A DNA stretch of 6,115 nucleotides from Gammaproteobacteria bacterium (GCA_030632625.1 DAOVUK010000225.1:1-6115); one strand, 5' to 3'; positions 1 to 6,115 are shown, numbered from the stretch's first letter. Numbers and translations are program-made. The notes: generated by a model not told the origin, from the sequence alone.

Positions 1-125
1 AATATAGTCTGGCTGATGATTTTTATGGCACCAGTAGAAAAACATCTGCCTCTGAAAATAGTAAAAATGATACTTTATCACTGGATAGTGATATTGATTT
101 TGACGCCATCTGGGATGATTTATAA
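1..125 (+). CDS. 3' end of an unidentified gene (C-terminal 40 residues)
   Basis: An open frame enters from the left edge (first whole codon at base 3) and ends at TAA 123-125. The visible 40 residues are rich in Ser, Asp and Asn and end in the acidic stretch DIDFDAIWDDL. There is no recognisable domain, membrane segment or catalytic motif in this tail. The frame is open from the edge, its codons resemble those of the following gene, and it is followed by a repeat-rich intergenic region, so it is most likely the true end of a gene. It lies upstream of and in the same direction as the fimX-like gene, 145 bp away. I cannot name the family from so short a tail, and an acidic flexible C-terminus is not diagnostic. 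Confidence 0.6.
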   Translation, partial: YSLADDFYGTSRKTSASENSKNDTLSLDSDIDFDAIWDDL

Positions 126-126
126 T

Positions 127-186
127 TTAGAAGCCTTTAGCTATAATTAGAAGCCTTTAGCTCAAATTAAAAGCCCTTAGCTAAAC
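127..186. repeat. Three 20-bp direct tandem repeats
   Basis: Three adjacent 20-bp units occupy 127-146, 147-166 and 167-186, and a fourth begins (TTAG, 187-190). The shared core is AAGCCTTTAGCT; the first two units differ only near their ends and the third has a few substitutions (AAGCCCTTAGCT). The array starts 1 bp after the stop codon of the upstream gene and ends about 84 bp before the fimX start. A 20-bp period is close to two DNA helical turns, which would put each copy on the same face of the helix. It could be a protein-binding array or simply a slippage-expanded repeat; the sequence alone does not decide. Confidence 0.85.
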
Positions 187-207
187 TTAGAGACATTCTA
201 TACGCCG

Positions 208-254
208 CAGAATAATAAATAACATTATTCTGTCTGTTATTTTACCGGACAGAA
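208..254 (+). promoter_or_regulatory. Two overlapping alternative hairpins in the fimX leader
   Basis: CAGAATAAT (208-216) pairs perfectly with ATTATTCTG (224-232) around a 7-nt loop. A second inverted repeat, TTCTGTC (228-234) with GACAGAA (248-254), shares bases 228-232 with the first, so both cannot form at once. GACAG occurs again at 263-267, beside the AGGA ribosome binding site of fimX, so CTGTC (230-234) could alternatively pair there. Neither hairpin has a good U-tract, so neither looks like a standard intrinsic terminator. The pairing is directly visible; a regulatory role is inference. Confidence 0.35.
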
Positions 255-270
255 GTTTGCAGGACAGTAA

Positions 271-2391
271 GTGAAACAAAAAAATATCATTCAATTATTA
301 GTTGTCAATCATTCTGAAAATGACGCAGTAGAAACAAGCAATTCCTTACGTAACAGCGGCTTAAGCTTACGTCCCCAGATTATTTCCAATGCCAAGCTAT
401 TTGACAAAGAAATAAATAAAAAAACTTATGACATCATTTTATTTACAGCAAACATTGCAGGACTTAATGTCGCCATAGCGCTGGACAAATTAAAAACAGC
501 ACAAAGTGATGCCGCTTTTATTCTTATCGGCGAGCAGACAGCTGAGGAAACTCTGGAGCTGATGAAGCAGGGTGTCAGCCGTGTGCTTCCTGAAGAACCT
601 GAAGAGCTGATGAGTCTCATCATAAAAAAAGAATATGCCGCATTAAAAGGCCTGCGCTGTGAAAACATTCTGAGCAAGCAGCTTGAAGATTCTGAAACTC
701 GTTGCCAGCAGCTTATCGACAGCTCCAGAGATGCCATTGCCTACATTCATGAAGGCATGCACATTCTGTCTAATGACTCTTATTTTAAAATGTTTGGCTA
801 TGAAAGCCGTGATGATATAGAAGCCATGCCGGTCATGGATCTGGTTTCCTCCAGCGACAGCAGTCAGTTAAAAGACTTTTTACGCCACTATTTAAAACTG
901 AATAAAAACAAAACAGCCTCAACACCTTCTGAATCAATAAAAAATACCCTTAAAGTCCATGGCGTTAAAGATGATGGCAGTGAATTTCAAATGAAAATGG
1001 AGTTTCAACCGGCCAGTATGGCAGGAGAAGAGTGTATTCAAATCATTATTCGCAACGATGGAATCAGTCAAAAATCCCAGCAAAAGCTGCAGGAAAAACT
1101 GGCAGCGCTTAATATCCGCTGCCAGGAAACCGGTCTGTATAACCGCGGCTATTTTCTGGAATACCTGCTAAATACTGTCGAAGATGCCATTGATAATAAT
1201 AGCTCAGCCTATCTATTCTATATTACTCTGGATAAATTTATTAAAATTAAAGAAAAATTCGGTGATATCATCAGCGACCAGTTCATCGTTGAAATTGCCA
1301 GGTTAATCAAAGATTTAACAGATGACAACACCGTCCTTGCCCGTTATGAATCCTATCGTTTTACCGCAATACTTAAAACAGATGATGAACAAAAAGCCTT
1401 ACAAATGGCAGAAAAAATACGTAAATCTGTGAATAAACACATTGCCGATGTCAGCAATAAAAGTATTACAACCACCTGCAGCATCGGGGTATTGCGGATA
1501 GATTCCGCCAATAATGGTGCCCAGAGCAGTCTGACCCATGTCCAGAGAGCCTGCACCTATGCCATTGAACAGGGTGGTAATCAGGCGCATCTGCACATCC
1601 CGGATGCCAGTGAAATGGGTGATAAGGAACTGCTCAGGTATTGGGCTAATGAGATTGACAGTGCTATCAAACAGCATCGCATGTTTCTGGTTTATCAACC
1701 CTTTGTTAATTTGCTGGGTGAAGGCAGCGAAAATTTTGAAGTCTATATCCGTCTGCGCAATGACCAGGGGGACATCATTTCTCCCAGAGAATTTATCCCT
1801 CATGCAGAAGCCTCTAACCACTCAATTCACATTGACCGGTGGATCATCGCCGAAACAATGCACACACTTTCAGATCGTGTCAAAGCGGGGCATAACAACC
1901 GCTTTATTATAAAACTGAGCAAAGCCTCACTTTCTGATGACAAATGTATCGCCTGGGTGAAGCATAATCTGGAACGCTACAAACTCAAGCCTGAGTCAGT
2001 CATATTTCAGGTTAATGCACATCAGGCTGCTGAGAGCCTTCGGCAGACACAACAACTGTCAAAAAAGCTGCAGCAGCTGGGCTGTCCTTTTTCCCTGGAA
2101 CATTTTGGTAAGGAAGCGAATTCATTCACATTGTTAAAACATATACATGTCGATTTTCTGAAACTTGATATTGATTTAGTGAAAAATATTGCCACCAATG
2201 CGGATAAATTAAAAGAGTTAAATGCCGTCTGTGCTCAGGCAAATGAATTGAATATTAAAACAATTGTACCGTTTGTCGAAGAAGCCGGATCGCTATCTGC
2301 TATCTGGCAATCAGGCGCTCAATTTATTCAGGGTAGTTTTCTACAGGACGCAAGTGAATCACTGGAATTTGACTTCTCAAGTTTTGCTTAA
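271..2391 (+). CDS. fimX: FimX-like c-di-GMP effector (REC-like/PAS/degenerate GGDEF/degenerate EAL)
   Basis: This 706-residue protein has the FimX domain order and about its length. Residues 5-125 form a receiver-like domain lacking the phosphoacceptor Asp (YDIILFTAN, 53-61). Residues 142-262 are PAS-like. Residues 275-442 are a GGDEF domain whose signature is ESYRF (360-364) and which lacks the RxxD inhibitory site, so cyclase activity is not expected. Residues 453-700 are an EAL domain with EVY for EAL (490-492), Lys549 at the metal-binding Asn of the INLS motif, Gln580 for the next metal Glu, and EH (610-611) for the DD pair, so phosphodiesterase activity is also unlikely. YQP (475-477), the Lys of FLKLD (631), FVEE (668-671) and QG (687-688) remain, which fits FimX-type c-di-GMP binding. 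In characterised homologues FimX is cytoplasmic and controls type IV pilus assembly through PilB or PilZ proteins. No membrane segment is seen. The GTG start is favoured because a stop lies immediately upstream (TAA 268-270) and AGGA (261-264) sits 6 nt before it. Confidence 0.85.
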   Translation: MKQKNIIQLLVVNHSENDAVETSNSLRNSGLSLRPQIISNAKLFDKEINKKTYDIILFTANIAGLNVAIALDKLKTAQSDAAFILIGEQTAEETLELMKQGVSRVLPEEPEELMSLIIKKEYAALKGLRCENILSKQLEDSETRCQQLIDSSRDAIAYIHEGMHILSNDSYFKMFGYESRDDIEAMPVMDLVSSSDSSQLKDFLRHYLKLNKNKTASTPSESIKNTLKVHGVKDDGSEFQMKMEFQPASMAGEECIQIIIRNDGISQKSQQKLQEKLAALNIRCQETGLYNRGYFLEYLLNTVEDAIDNNSSAYLFYITLDKFIKIKEKFGDIISDQFIVEIARLIKDLTDDNTVLARYESYRFTAILKTDDEQKALQMAEKIRKSVNKHIADVSNKSITTTCSIGVLRIDSANNGAQSSLTHVQRACTYAIEQGGNQAHLHIPDASEMGDKELLRYWANEIDSAIKQHRMFLVYQPFVNLLGEGSENFEVYIRLRNDQGDIISPREFIPHAEASNHSIHIDRWIIAETMHTLSDRVKAGHNNRFIIKLSKASLSDDKCIAWVKHNLERYKLKPESVIFQVNAHQAAESLRQTQQLSKKLQQLGCPFSLEHFGKEANSFTLLKHIHVDFLKLDIDLVKNIATNADKLKELNAVCAQANELNIKTIVPFVEEAGSLSAIWQSGAQFIQGSFLQDASESLEFDFSSFA

Positions 2392-2430
2392 AAAATTACT
2401 GCGTAGAGACGTTGCATGCAACGTCTCTAC
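2390..2430 (-). terminator. Probable intrinsic terminator of parC
   Basis: Read on the minus strand, the 28-bp palindrome (2403-2430) can fold into a 12-bp perfect stem with a 4-nt loop, and a run of six T follows 7 nt later (2395-2390). The spacing between stem and T-run is longer than in ideal terminators. The parC stop lies inside the stem. On the plus strand the stem is followed by TTCTCACCC, with no T-run, so it would serve fimX only as a weak or Rho-assisted stop or as an RNA-end stabiliser. Confidence 0.5.
2403..2430. repeat. Perfect 28-bp palindrome (REP/MITE-like) at the fimX-parC junction
   Basis: The half-site GTAGAGACGTTGCA (2403-2416) is followed at once by its exact reverse complement (2417-2430), giving a perfect palindrome without a spacer. 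It lies in the short gap between convergent genes, 11 bp after the fimX stop, and overlaps the last 4 bp of parC including the TAG stop. From memory, palindromes with this TAGAGACG...CGTCTCTA core are dispersed in many copies in several bacterial genomes, notably cyanobacteria and some large sulfur bacteria. I could not check that here. The size, perfection and position suit a REP-like or miniature mobile element. Confidence 0.8.
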
Positions 2431-4682
2431 TTCTCACCCACATAAATCGCATCCACTTTTTGCAGTCCTCTGGGCAGCTTATTGCCGCGACGACCACGTT
2501 GGTGAATATAATGTTCCAGATCAGACATCTTCAGAGTCAGGTGGCGTTTACCAGAGATAATGGTCAGTTTTTCACCTTCTGGTAATATGATTATGGCCTG
2601 CACAAACTCTTCACGTTCAGCTACTCTGGAAGAAGGTATGGAAATAATTTTTATGCCTTTACCCTTTGCCAGCACCGGCAATTCTGACAATGAATGTATG
2701 AGTAGTCGTCCTTCATTACTCACCGCAACGACTTTATCTGTTGCTATGTTGTTAACTAAAACAGGCGGCATTATCCGGGCTCCTGCCGGTACTTTTATCA
2801 ACGCTTTACCTTTTTTGTTCTTACTGTACATATCACTGAGCTTAGCAACAAAACCATAACCGGCATCCGTAGTAAATAAATAAAGCTGCTGTTCATCGGC
2901 ATTCATCAGCACCGAAATAAAACTCACATTACCTGCCGGTGAAATACGTCCAGTTAAAGGCTCGCCCTGCCCTCTTGCCGATGGCAGGGTATGTCCGGCT
3001 AAGGAATAACTTCGCCCGGCACTGTCTAAAATGGCCACCTGCTGATTGCTCTTCCCCTGAGTACTGGCTTTATAGGCATCGCCTGCCTTATAGTTAAGCG
3101 CCGCAACATCAGTATCATGCCCTTTGGCAGCACGAATCCAGCCTTTTTCAGAAAGCACTACAGTGATCGGATCAGTACCCACTAAATCGGTTTCTTCCAT
3201 TGCTTTGGCTGCATCCCGGGACACCAGTGGTGAACGACGTGCATCACCATGCTTTTTGGCTGCCGCAATTAATTCTTTTTTGATCAGCGTTTTCATGCGC
3301 TGACGTGAACCCAGAGTTATCGTCAGCCAGTCTTTCTCGGTCTGCAATTCCTGCTGTTCTTGACGAATTCGCATCTCTTCTAATTTAGCAAGATGACGTA
3401 ATTTCAGATTTAATACCGCTTCTGCCTGAATGTCGCTCAGAGAAAAACGGGCCATTAAAACAGCCTTAGGCTTATCTTCCGTACGAATAATATGAATCAC
3501 TTCATCAATATTCAGAAAAGCAATTAAAAAGCCATCCAGTAAATGCAGCCGTTCATTAACCTTATCCAGACGATACTGCAGACGTCTGCGGACGGTTTCA
3601 AAGCGATACATTAACCACTGTTCAAGGATCATTTTCAGATCCTTAACCTGTGGACGACCGTCAAGACCAATCATGTTCATATTGACCCGATAGCTCTTTT
3701 CCAGATCGGTGGTGGCAAATAAATGCTGCATCAACTGCGCCACATCGATTCGATTGGAACGAGGAATAATCACCAGACGAGTCGGGTTTTCATGATCTGA
3801 CTCATCACGAAGATCAGAAACCATGGGTAACTTTTTGGCCTGCATCTGTGCGGCAATTTGTTCCAGCACTTTACTACCAGAGGTTTGATGAGGTAACGCA
3901 GTAATAATCACATCACTGCCTTCTTTTTCAAAACAGGCGCGCATTCGTATGGAACCATTACCGCTACGGTAAATCTTTAAAATATCTTCTCTGGGAGTAA
4001 TAATTTCAGCATCAGTCGGATAATCAGGGCCTTTAATTTGCTCACAGATTTCCTCAAGCGTCGCTTTTGGGGAATCTAAAAGTAAAACACAGGCATTAAC
4101 CACTTCAACAAGATTATGCGCAGGTATGTCTGTTGCCATGCCTACGGCAATACCTGTTGTACCATTTAATATAATATGCGGAACTTGTGCAGGCAATAAA
4201 CGCGGTTCTTCCAGAGTACCATCAAAATTAGGCTCCCAATCAACAGTCCCCTGTCCCAGCTCATCTAATAAAACTTCTGAAAATAAGGACAATTTTGATT
4301 CGGTATAACGCATGGCGGCAAAAGATTTTGGATCATCGAGTGAACCCCAGTTACCCTGCCCATCCACCAGAGGATAACGATAAGTAAATGGCTGAGCCAT
4401 TAAAACCATCGCTTCATAACAGGCGCTATCACCATGCGGATGATATTTACCCAACACATCACCAACCGTTCTGGCGGATTTTTTATGCTTTGCTCCGGCT
4501 TTAAGACCTAACTCGGACATGGCATAGATGATTCGTCTTTGCACTGGTTTCAAGCCATCTGCTATATGAGGCAGCGCCCGATCCAGAATGACGTACATGG
4601 AATAATCCAGATAAGCCTGCTCGGTAAAGGTTTTAATAGGCAGTGCTTCAGCACCATCTTCATGGAAAATTGTTTCGGACAT
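2427..4682 (-). CDS. parC: DNA topoisomerase IV subunit A
   Basis: This 751-residue protein is the DNA breakage-reunion subunit of topoisomerase IV (ParC2ParE2), which unlinks replicated chromosomes and relaxes supercoils with ATP hydrolysis by ParE. It matches E. coli ParC (about 752 residues) almost collinearly. The catalytic tyrosine is Tyr126 in AAMRYTES, next to Arg125. The winged-helix region has [10 protein letters not shown] (81-90); Ser86 and Glu90 correspond to E. coli Ser80 and Glu84, so the main quinolone-resistance positions are in the susceptible form. The C-terminal third is the beta-pinwheel DNA-wrapping domain, with the usual [13 protein letters not shown] and, near the end, QRGRRG. 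The ATG at 4680-4682 gives a slightly extended N-terminus ([10 protein letters not shown]) and lacks a clear Shine-Dalgarno sequence. The C-terminus ends in YVGEK, somewhat shorter than the E. coli tail, and the TAG lies within the palindrome. It converges on fimX; parE lies upstream on the same strand, beyond the inserted cassette. Confidence 0.97.
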   Translation of the reverse strand: MSETIFHEDGAEALPIKTFTEQAYLDYSMYVILDRALPHIADGLKPVQRRIIYAMSELGLKAGAKHKKSARTVGDVLGKYHPHGDSACYEAMVLMAQPFTYRYPLVDGQGNWGSLDDPKSFAAMRYTESKLSLFSEVLLDELGQGTVDWEPNFDGTLEEPRLLPAQVPHIILNGTTGIAVGMATDIPAHNLVEVVNACVLLLDSPKATLEEICEQIKGPDYPTDAEIITPREDILKIYRSGNGSIRMRACFEKEGSDVIITALPHQTSGSKVLEQIAAQMQAKKLPMVSDLRDESDHENPTRLVIIPRSNRIDVAQLMQHLFATTDLEKSYRVNMNMIGLDGRPQVKDLKMILEQWLMYRFETVRRRLQYRLDKVNERLHLLDGFLIAFLNIDEVIHIIRTEDKPKAVLMARFSLSDIQAEAVLNLKLRHLAKLEEMRIRQEQQELQTEKDWLTITLGSRQRMKTLIKKELIAAAKKHGDARRSPLVSRDAAKAMEETDLVGTDPITVVLSEKGWIRAAKGHDTDVAALNYKAGDAYKASTQGKSNQQVAILDSAGRSYSLAGHTLPSARGQGEPLTGRISPAGNVSFISVLMNADEQQLYLFTTDAGYGFVAKLSDMYSKNKKGKALIKVPAGARIMPPVLVNNIATDKVVAVSNEGRLLIHSLSELPVLAKGKGIKIISIPSSRVAEREEFVQAIIILPEGEKLTIISGKRHLTLKMSDLEHYIHQRGRRGNKLPRGLQKVDAIYVGEK

Positions 4683-4692
4683 ATATTGGTCA

Positions 4693-4732
4693 GTTTTTAA
4701 GTTTTTAAGTTTTTAAGTTTTTAAGTTTTTAA
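4693..4732. repeat. Five perfect 8-bp tandem repeats upstream of parC
   Basis: GTTTTTAA is repeated five times without mismatch (4693-4700, 4701-4708, 4709-4716, 4717-4724, 4725-4732). On the parC strand it reads TTAAAAAC and sits 11 to 50 bp before the ATG, in the leader or core promoter. The array is flanked by the inverted hexamers TCAGTT (4690-4695) and AACTGA (4734-4739). Such short perfect repeats change copy number by replication slippage; each change would alter leader length or promoter spacing by 8 bp without touching the reading frame. No purine-rich ribosome binding site is seen between the array and the ATG, so the A-rich array could also help translation start. Confidence 0.92.
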
Positions 4733-4889
4733 GAACTGATACTAATGAATAAGGCGGATAAATACAAGCAGCAATAAAGGTGCATACGAAAATGGTGTTT
4801 CAATCACCTGGGGATGGATAACAACAGATGTAATAAGCACTACCGTTAATGATTTGTTACTCAGATTACCCTTTTTATATTGCAGTATT

Positions 4890-4929
4890 GTGTATCATGG
4901 TGTGTATGTGTATGATTGCTAATTATACT
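4890..4929 (+). promoter_or_regulatory. Putative promoter/operator of the RHH cassette
   Basis: GTGTAT occurs three times in direct orientation (4890-4895, 4902-4907, 4908-4913), and the outer copies are extended by CAT and GAT so that ATCAT (4894-4898) and ATGAT (4912-4916) form an inverted pair. Just downstream is TATACT (4924-4929), a good -10 hexamer, 23 bp before the first start codon. No good -35 match is visible at 16-18 bp, as is common for activator-dependent or autoregulated promoters. Short repeated sites overlapping the promoter are what an autoregulating ribbon-helix-helix protein would be expected to bind; that link is inference. Confidence 0.45.
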
Positions 4930-4952
4930 AATCAATTAAAGGTCTTATTATT

Positions 4953-5234
4953 ATGGCAGTAGCTCAGAGTAATCTGGTTAGAAAGCAATTTTTAATCTCA
5001 GAAGAGAGCGTTGCAAAACTCGAAAAACTAGCTGAAGCACGACACATATCAGCATCAGAGGTGGTTAGACAGGCTATAGATTCTTATGATCCTTACCAGT
5101 CTCAAGAAATGGAAATGCCTGAATTGATGGATTTGGTAAGTACTCGATTAAAAGAAGCTATCAGTTCAACCAAAAAAGCTAATAAAAAAGTAGCTAATAC
5201 TTTAAAACTACTTGATCACGGAGGTGGTAAATAG
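4953..5234 (+). CDS. Ribbon-helix-helix (CopG-like) DNA-binding protein, possible antitoxin/autoregulator
   Basis: This 93-residue protein has a clear RHH fold at its N-terminus: a polar DNA-contacting strand (VRKQFLI, 9-15), helix A (about 16-31, SEESVAKLEKLAEARH) and helix B (about 33-45, SASEVVRQAIDSY). RHH proteins dimerise and bind repeated operators in the major groove; many are antitoxins or autorepressors. Residues 47-93 form an acidic stretch and then a probable Lys-rich helix (about 56-88) that could bind a partner protein. Its end overlaps the next gene by one base (TAGTG), pointing to translational coupling and a shared operon. AAGG (4939-4942) lies about 10 nt before the ATG, and GTGTAT repeats lie upstream. 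The gene runs antisense to parE and parC, suggesting it entered this locus separately. I cannot place it in a named family beyond RHH/CopG. Confidence 0.85.
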   Translation: MAVAQSNLVRKQFLISEESVAKLEKLAEARHISASEVVRQAIDSYDPYQSQEMEMPELMDLVSTRLKEAISSTKKANKKVANTLKLLDHGGGK

Positions 5235-5404
5235 TGGCTGGATGGAAAGATATTCTGCTCGACACGCTGAAATTAGCTGATGAAGTTAAACGATTGAATC
5301 AGCAAACCGAAAAGCTATCTGAACGCACTATTGATATTGATAAGCGTTTAGTTCGACTTGAAACAATGGTTGAAATATCTCAAAAACAATTACCGAAAGA
5401 TTGA
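5234..5404 (+). CDS. 56-residue coiled-coil protein, partner of the RHH gene, function unknown
   Basis: This small gene starts at GTG 5234-5236, overlapping the RHH stop by one base (TAGTG), with a near-perfect Shine-Dalgarno GGAGGT (5220-5225) 8 nt upstream. It ends in TGA followed in frame by TAG (5402-5407). The protein begins MAGWKDILLDTL and then becomes a long charged helix in which Leu14, Leu21, Leu28, Ile35 and Leu42 fall exactly every seven residues, with Val18, Leu39 and Val46 on the companion position: a zipper-like coiled coil of about 30 residues. There is no signal peptide, membrane segment, nuclease motif or RelE/MazF/HicA-like signature. The strong ribosome binding site, coupling and regular heptads argue for a real gene. 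It may oligomerise and bind the C-terminal helix of the RHH protein. Whether it is a toxin, a co-regulator or a structural partner cannot be told. Confidence 0.75.
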   Translation: MAGWKDILLDTLKLADEVKRLNQQTEKLSERTIDIDKRLVRLETMVEISQKQLPKD

Positions 5405-5408
5405 TAGG

Positions 5409-5507
5409 AAAAATGGCAAATTCTTCTCCCCCATATCGCGCCACAAGATTTGTTTTCCGTTTAAAAGAACGTTCCATTGTCCTGGCCACCTTTTTCAAAC
5501 CTTTTAA
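5409..5507 (-). pseudogene. Relic of a GGDEF diguanylate cyclase gene
   Basis: On the minus strand, 33 codons without a stop read as the middle of a GGDEF domain. They begin LKGLKKVARTMERSFKRK and lead into LVARYGGEEFAIF, with the GGEEF signature at 5432-5418. Both the helix before the signature and the spacing to it are those of active cyclases; the RxxD inhibitory site appears as RKTN. The frame is offset by one base from parE and overlaps its stop codon (5504-5506). Similarity disappears past AIF, within a few bases of the stop of the coiled-coil gene. Everything else of the cyclase (N-terminal half, substrate Asp region, C-terminal half) is missing, so this is a fragment left by deletion or insertion and cannot encode an enzyme. 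It is not derived from the nearby fimX-like gene, whose motif is ESYRF. Confidence 0.75.
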
Positions 5508-6115
5508 ATAACAGCCATATCGCCCTTACTTTCAAGCCAGGCACGACGATCTGCCGCTCTTTTTTTACCCAATAACATATCCATCATTTTGTGAGTTGAA
5601 TCACCTTCTGTCACTGTCAGGCGAACCAGTCGCCGGGTATCAGGTGCAATAGTGGTTTCTCTTAACTGCAAGGGATTCATTTCACCCAGTCCTTTGAAGC
5701 GCTGGACACTGACTTTACCTCTAATCTTTTCAGCTTCGATTCTATCCAGAATACCTTTTTTTTCGGATTCATCCAGCGCATAAAAAACCTGTTTGCCAAT
5801 ATCAATTCGAAACAATGGCGGCATAGCGACATAAATATGTCCTGCCTTCACCAGCGGCATAAAGTGGCGGATAAACAAGGCACAAAGCAAGGTGGCAATA
5901 TGCAGACCATCCGAGTCCGCATCCGCAAGAATACAGATTTTACCGTAGCGCAGTCCCTTTAAATCACTGGAACCGGGATCCACACCCACTGCCACTGAAA
6001 TATCATGCACTTCATTAGAAGCCAGCACCTGCGAAGAATCCACCTCCCAGGTATTCAAAATTTTTCCCCGTAAAGGCATAATTGCCTGAAAATAGCGATC
6101 CCGAGCCTGTTTGGC
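5504..6115 (-). CDS. parE: DNA topoisomerase IV subunit B, C-terminal 203 residues (5' part outside window)
   Basis: The frame is open from the right edge (AKQARDR...) to TAA 5504-5506, so the gene is cut only by the window and the Met at 6077-6079 (MPLRGKILNTWEV) is internal. This is the TOPRIM part and C-terminal tail of ParE, the ATPase subunit that pairs with ParC. Visible marks are PLRGKILNTWEV, the metal-binding ADADSDG (Asp65, Asp67, Asp69 of the fragment), QRFKGLGEMNP and the DTRRLVRLTV region, all as in E. coli ParE rather than GyrB, which has a large insertion here. VLASNEVHDIS carries the usual Ser of the quinolone-interaction region. The protein ends SKGDMAVI, close to the E. coli terminus (KGDMAEIEV), so the C-terminus is essentially intact even though the stop lies at the junction with the GGDEF relic. 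No clear terminator follows the stop. Confidence 0.97.
   Translation of the reverse strand, partial: AKQARDRYFQAIMPLRGKILNTWEVDSSQVLASNEVHDISVAVGVDPGSSDLKGLRYGKICILADADSDGLHIATLLCALFIRHFMPLVKAGHIYVAMPPLFRIDIGKQVFYALDESEKKGILDRIEAEKIRGKVSVQRFKGLGEMNPLQLRETTIAPDTRRLVRLTVTEGDSTHKMMDMLLGKKRAADRRAWLESKGDMAVI

Noticed and set aside
246..261. Sigma-54-like -24/-12 element (GG at 247-248, TTTGCA at 256-261, correct 12-bp spacing)
   Set aside because: Transcription would begin at about the GTG start codon and leave no ribosome binding site, although AGGA at 261-264 is clearly placed for translation. The -24 half matches only GG.
1399..1821. 140-codon minus-strand open frame inside fimX, and similar frames at 426-737, 1353-1556, 1538-1912, 2264-2560, 2560-2859 and 4126-4308
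   Set aside because: All lie opposite or out of frame within well-supported fimX or parC coding sequence and show no domains; they are shadow frames.
4739..4767. Possible parC promoter on the minus strand (TTGTAT at 4767-4762, 17-bp spacer, TAGTAT at 4744-4739)
   Set aside because: Only 3/6 and 4/6 matches to consensus, which is expected by chance in such A+T-rich DNA. It is well placed upstream of the octamer array but not supported enough to list.
4742..4894. Minus-strand open frame with a hydrophobic C-terminal half (…VIHPQVIETPFSYAP… then Leu-rich)
   Set aside because: It has no ATG start or ribosome binding site, overlaps the cassette promoter region and matches no family I recognise. 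It might be a relic but cannot be supported.
5413..5511. 32-codon plus-strand frame after the coiled-coil gene (MANSSPPYRATRF…)
   Set aside because: It lies opposite the GGDEF relic, whose minus-strand reading is a clear conserved motif, so this frame is its shadow. AGGA is only 3 nt before the ATG.
6077..6079. ATG as the start of a separate 191-residue gene
   Set aside because: The frame continues upstream to the window edge with AKQARDRYFQAI, the normal ParE sequence, so this Met is internal.

Overview
The window looks like a chromosomal segment of a gammaproteobacterium with moderate to low G+C. The main evidence is a nearly full-length ParC whose N-terminal half closely follows the Escherichia coli protein, the C-terminal third of a ParE of the same type, and a FimX-type c-di-GMP effector. 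As I recall, Pseudomonas aeruginosa also carries fimX close to parC and parE, so the backbone appears to be an old gammaproteobacterial neighbourhood. The exact genus cannot be read from the sequence. No rRNA, tRNA, CRISPR array or transposase gene was seen.

Layout, left to right. (1) The last 40 codons of an unidentified plus-strand gene. (2) A 145-bp intergenic region with three 20-bp tandem repeats and two overlapping, mutually exclusive hairpins in the leader of the next gene. (3) A GTG-started fimX-like gene: receiver-like, PAS, degenerate GGDEF and degenerate EAL domains, probably a c-di-GMP sensor for type IV pili. (4) A perfect 28-bp palindrome between the convergent fimX and parC; it includes the parC stop codon and can act as the parC terminator. 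(5) parC on the minus strand. (6) Five perfect copies of an 8-bp repeat directly upstream of the parC start. (7) A plus-strand two-gene cassette lying antisense between parE and parC: a ribbon-helix-helix regulator and, overlapping it by one base, a 56-residue coiled-coil protein. (8) A roughly 99-bp minus-strand relic of a GGDEF diguanylate cyclase gene, squeezed between the cassette and the parE stop. (9) The 3' end of parE, which runs off the right edge.

ParC and ParE form topoisomerase IV, which separates replicated chromosomes. Their genes run in the same direction, but about 820 bp separates them, and that gap holds an opposite-strand cassette and a gene fragment, so this gap has been a recombination or insertion site. 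The most novel-looking element is the small cassette. It has the architecture of a toxin-antitoxin or regulator-partner operon (DNA-binding RHH protein first, tight overlap, GTGTAT repeats in the promoter region), but its second protein resembles no classical toxin that I recognise. The GGDEF relic, the palindrome at the parC stop and the octamer array upstream of parC are the other points worth a second look.
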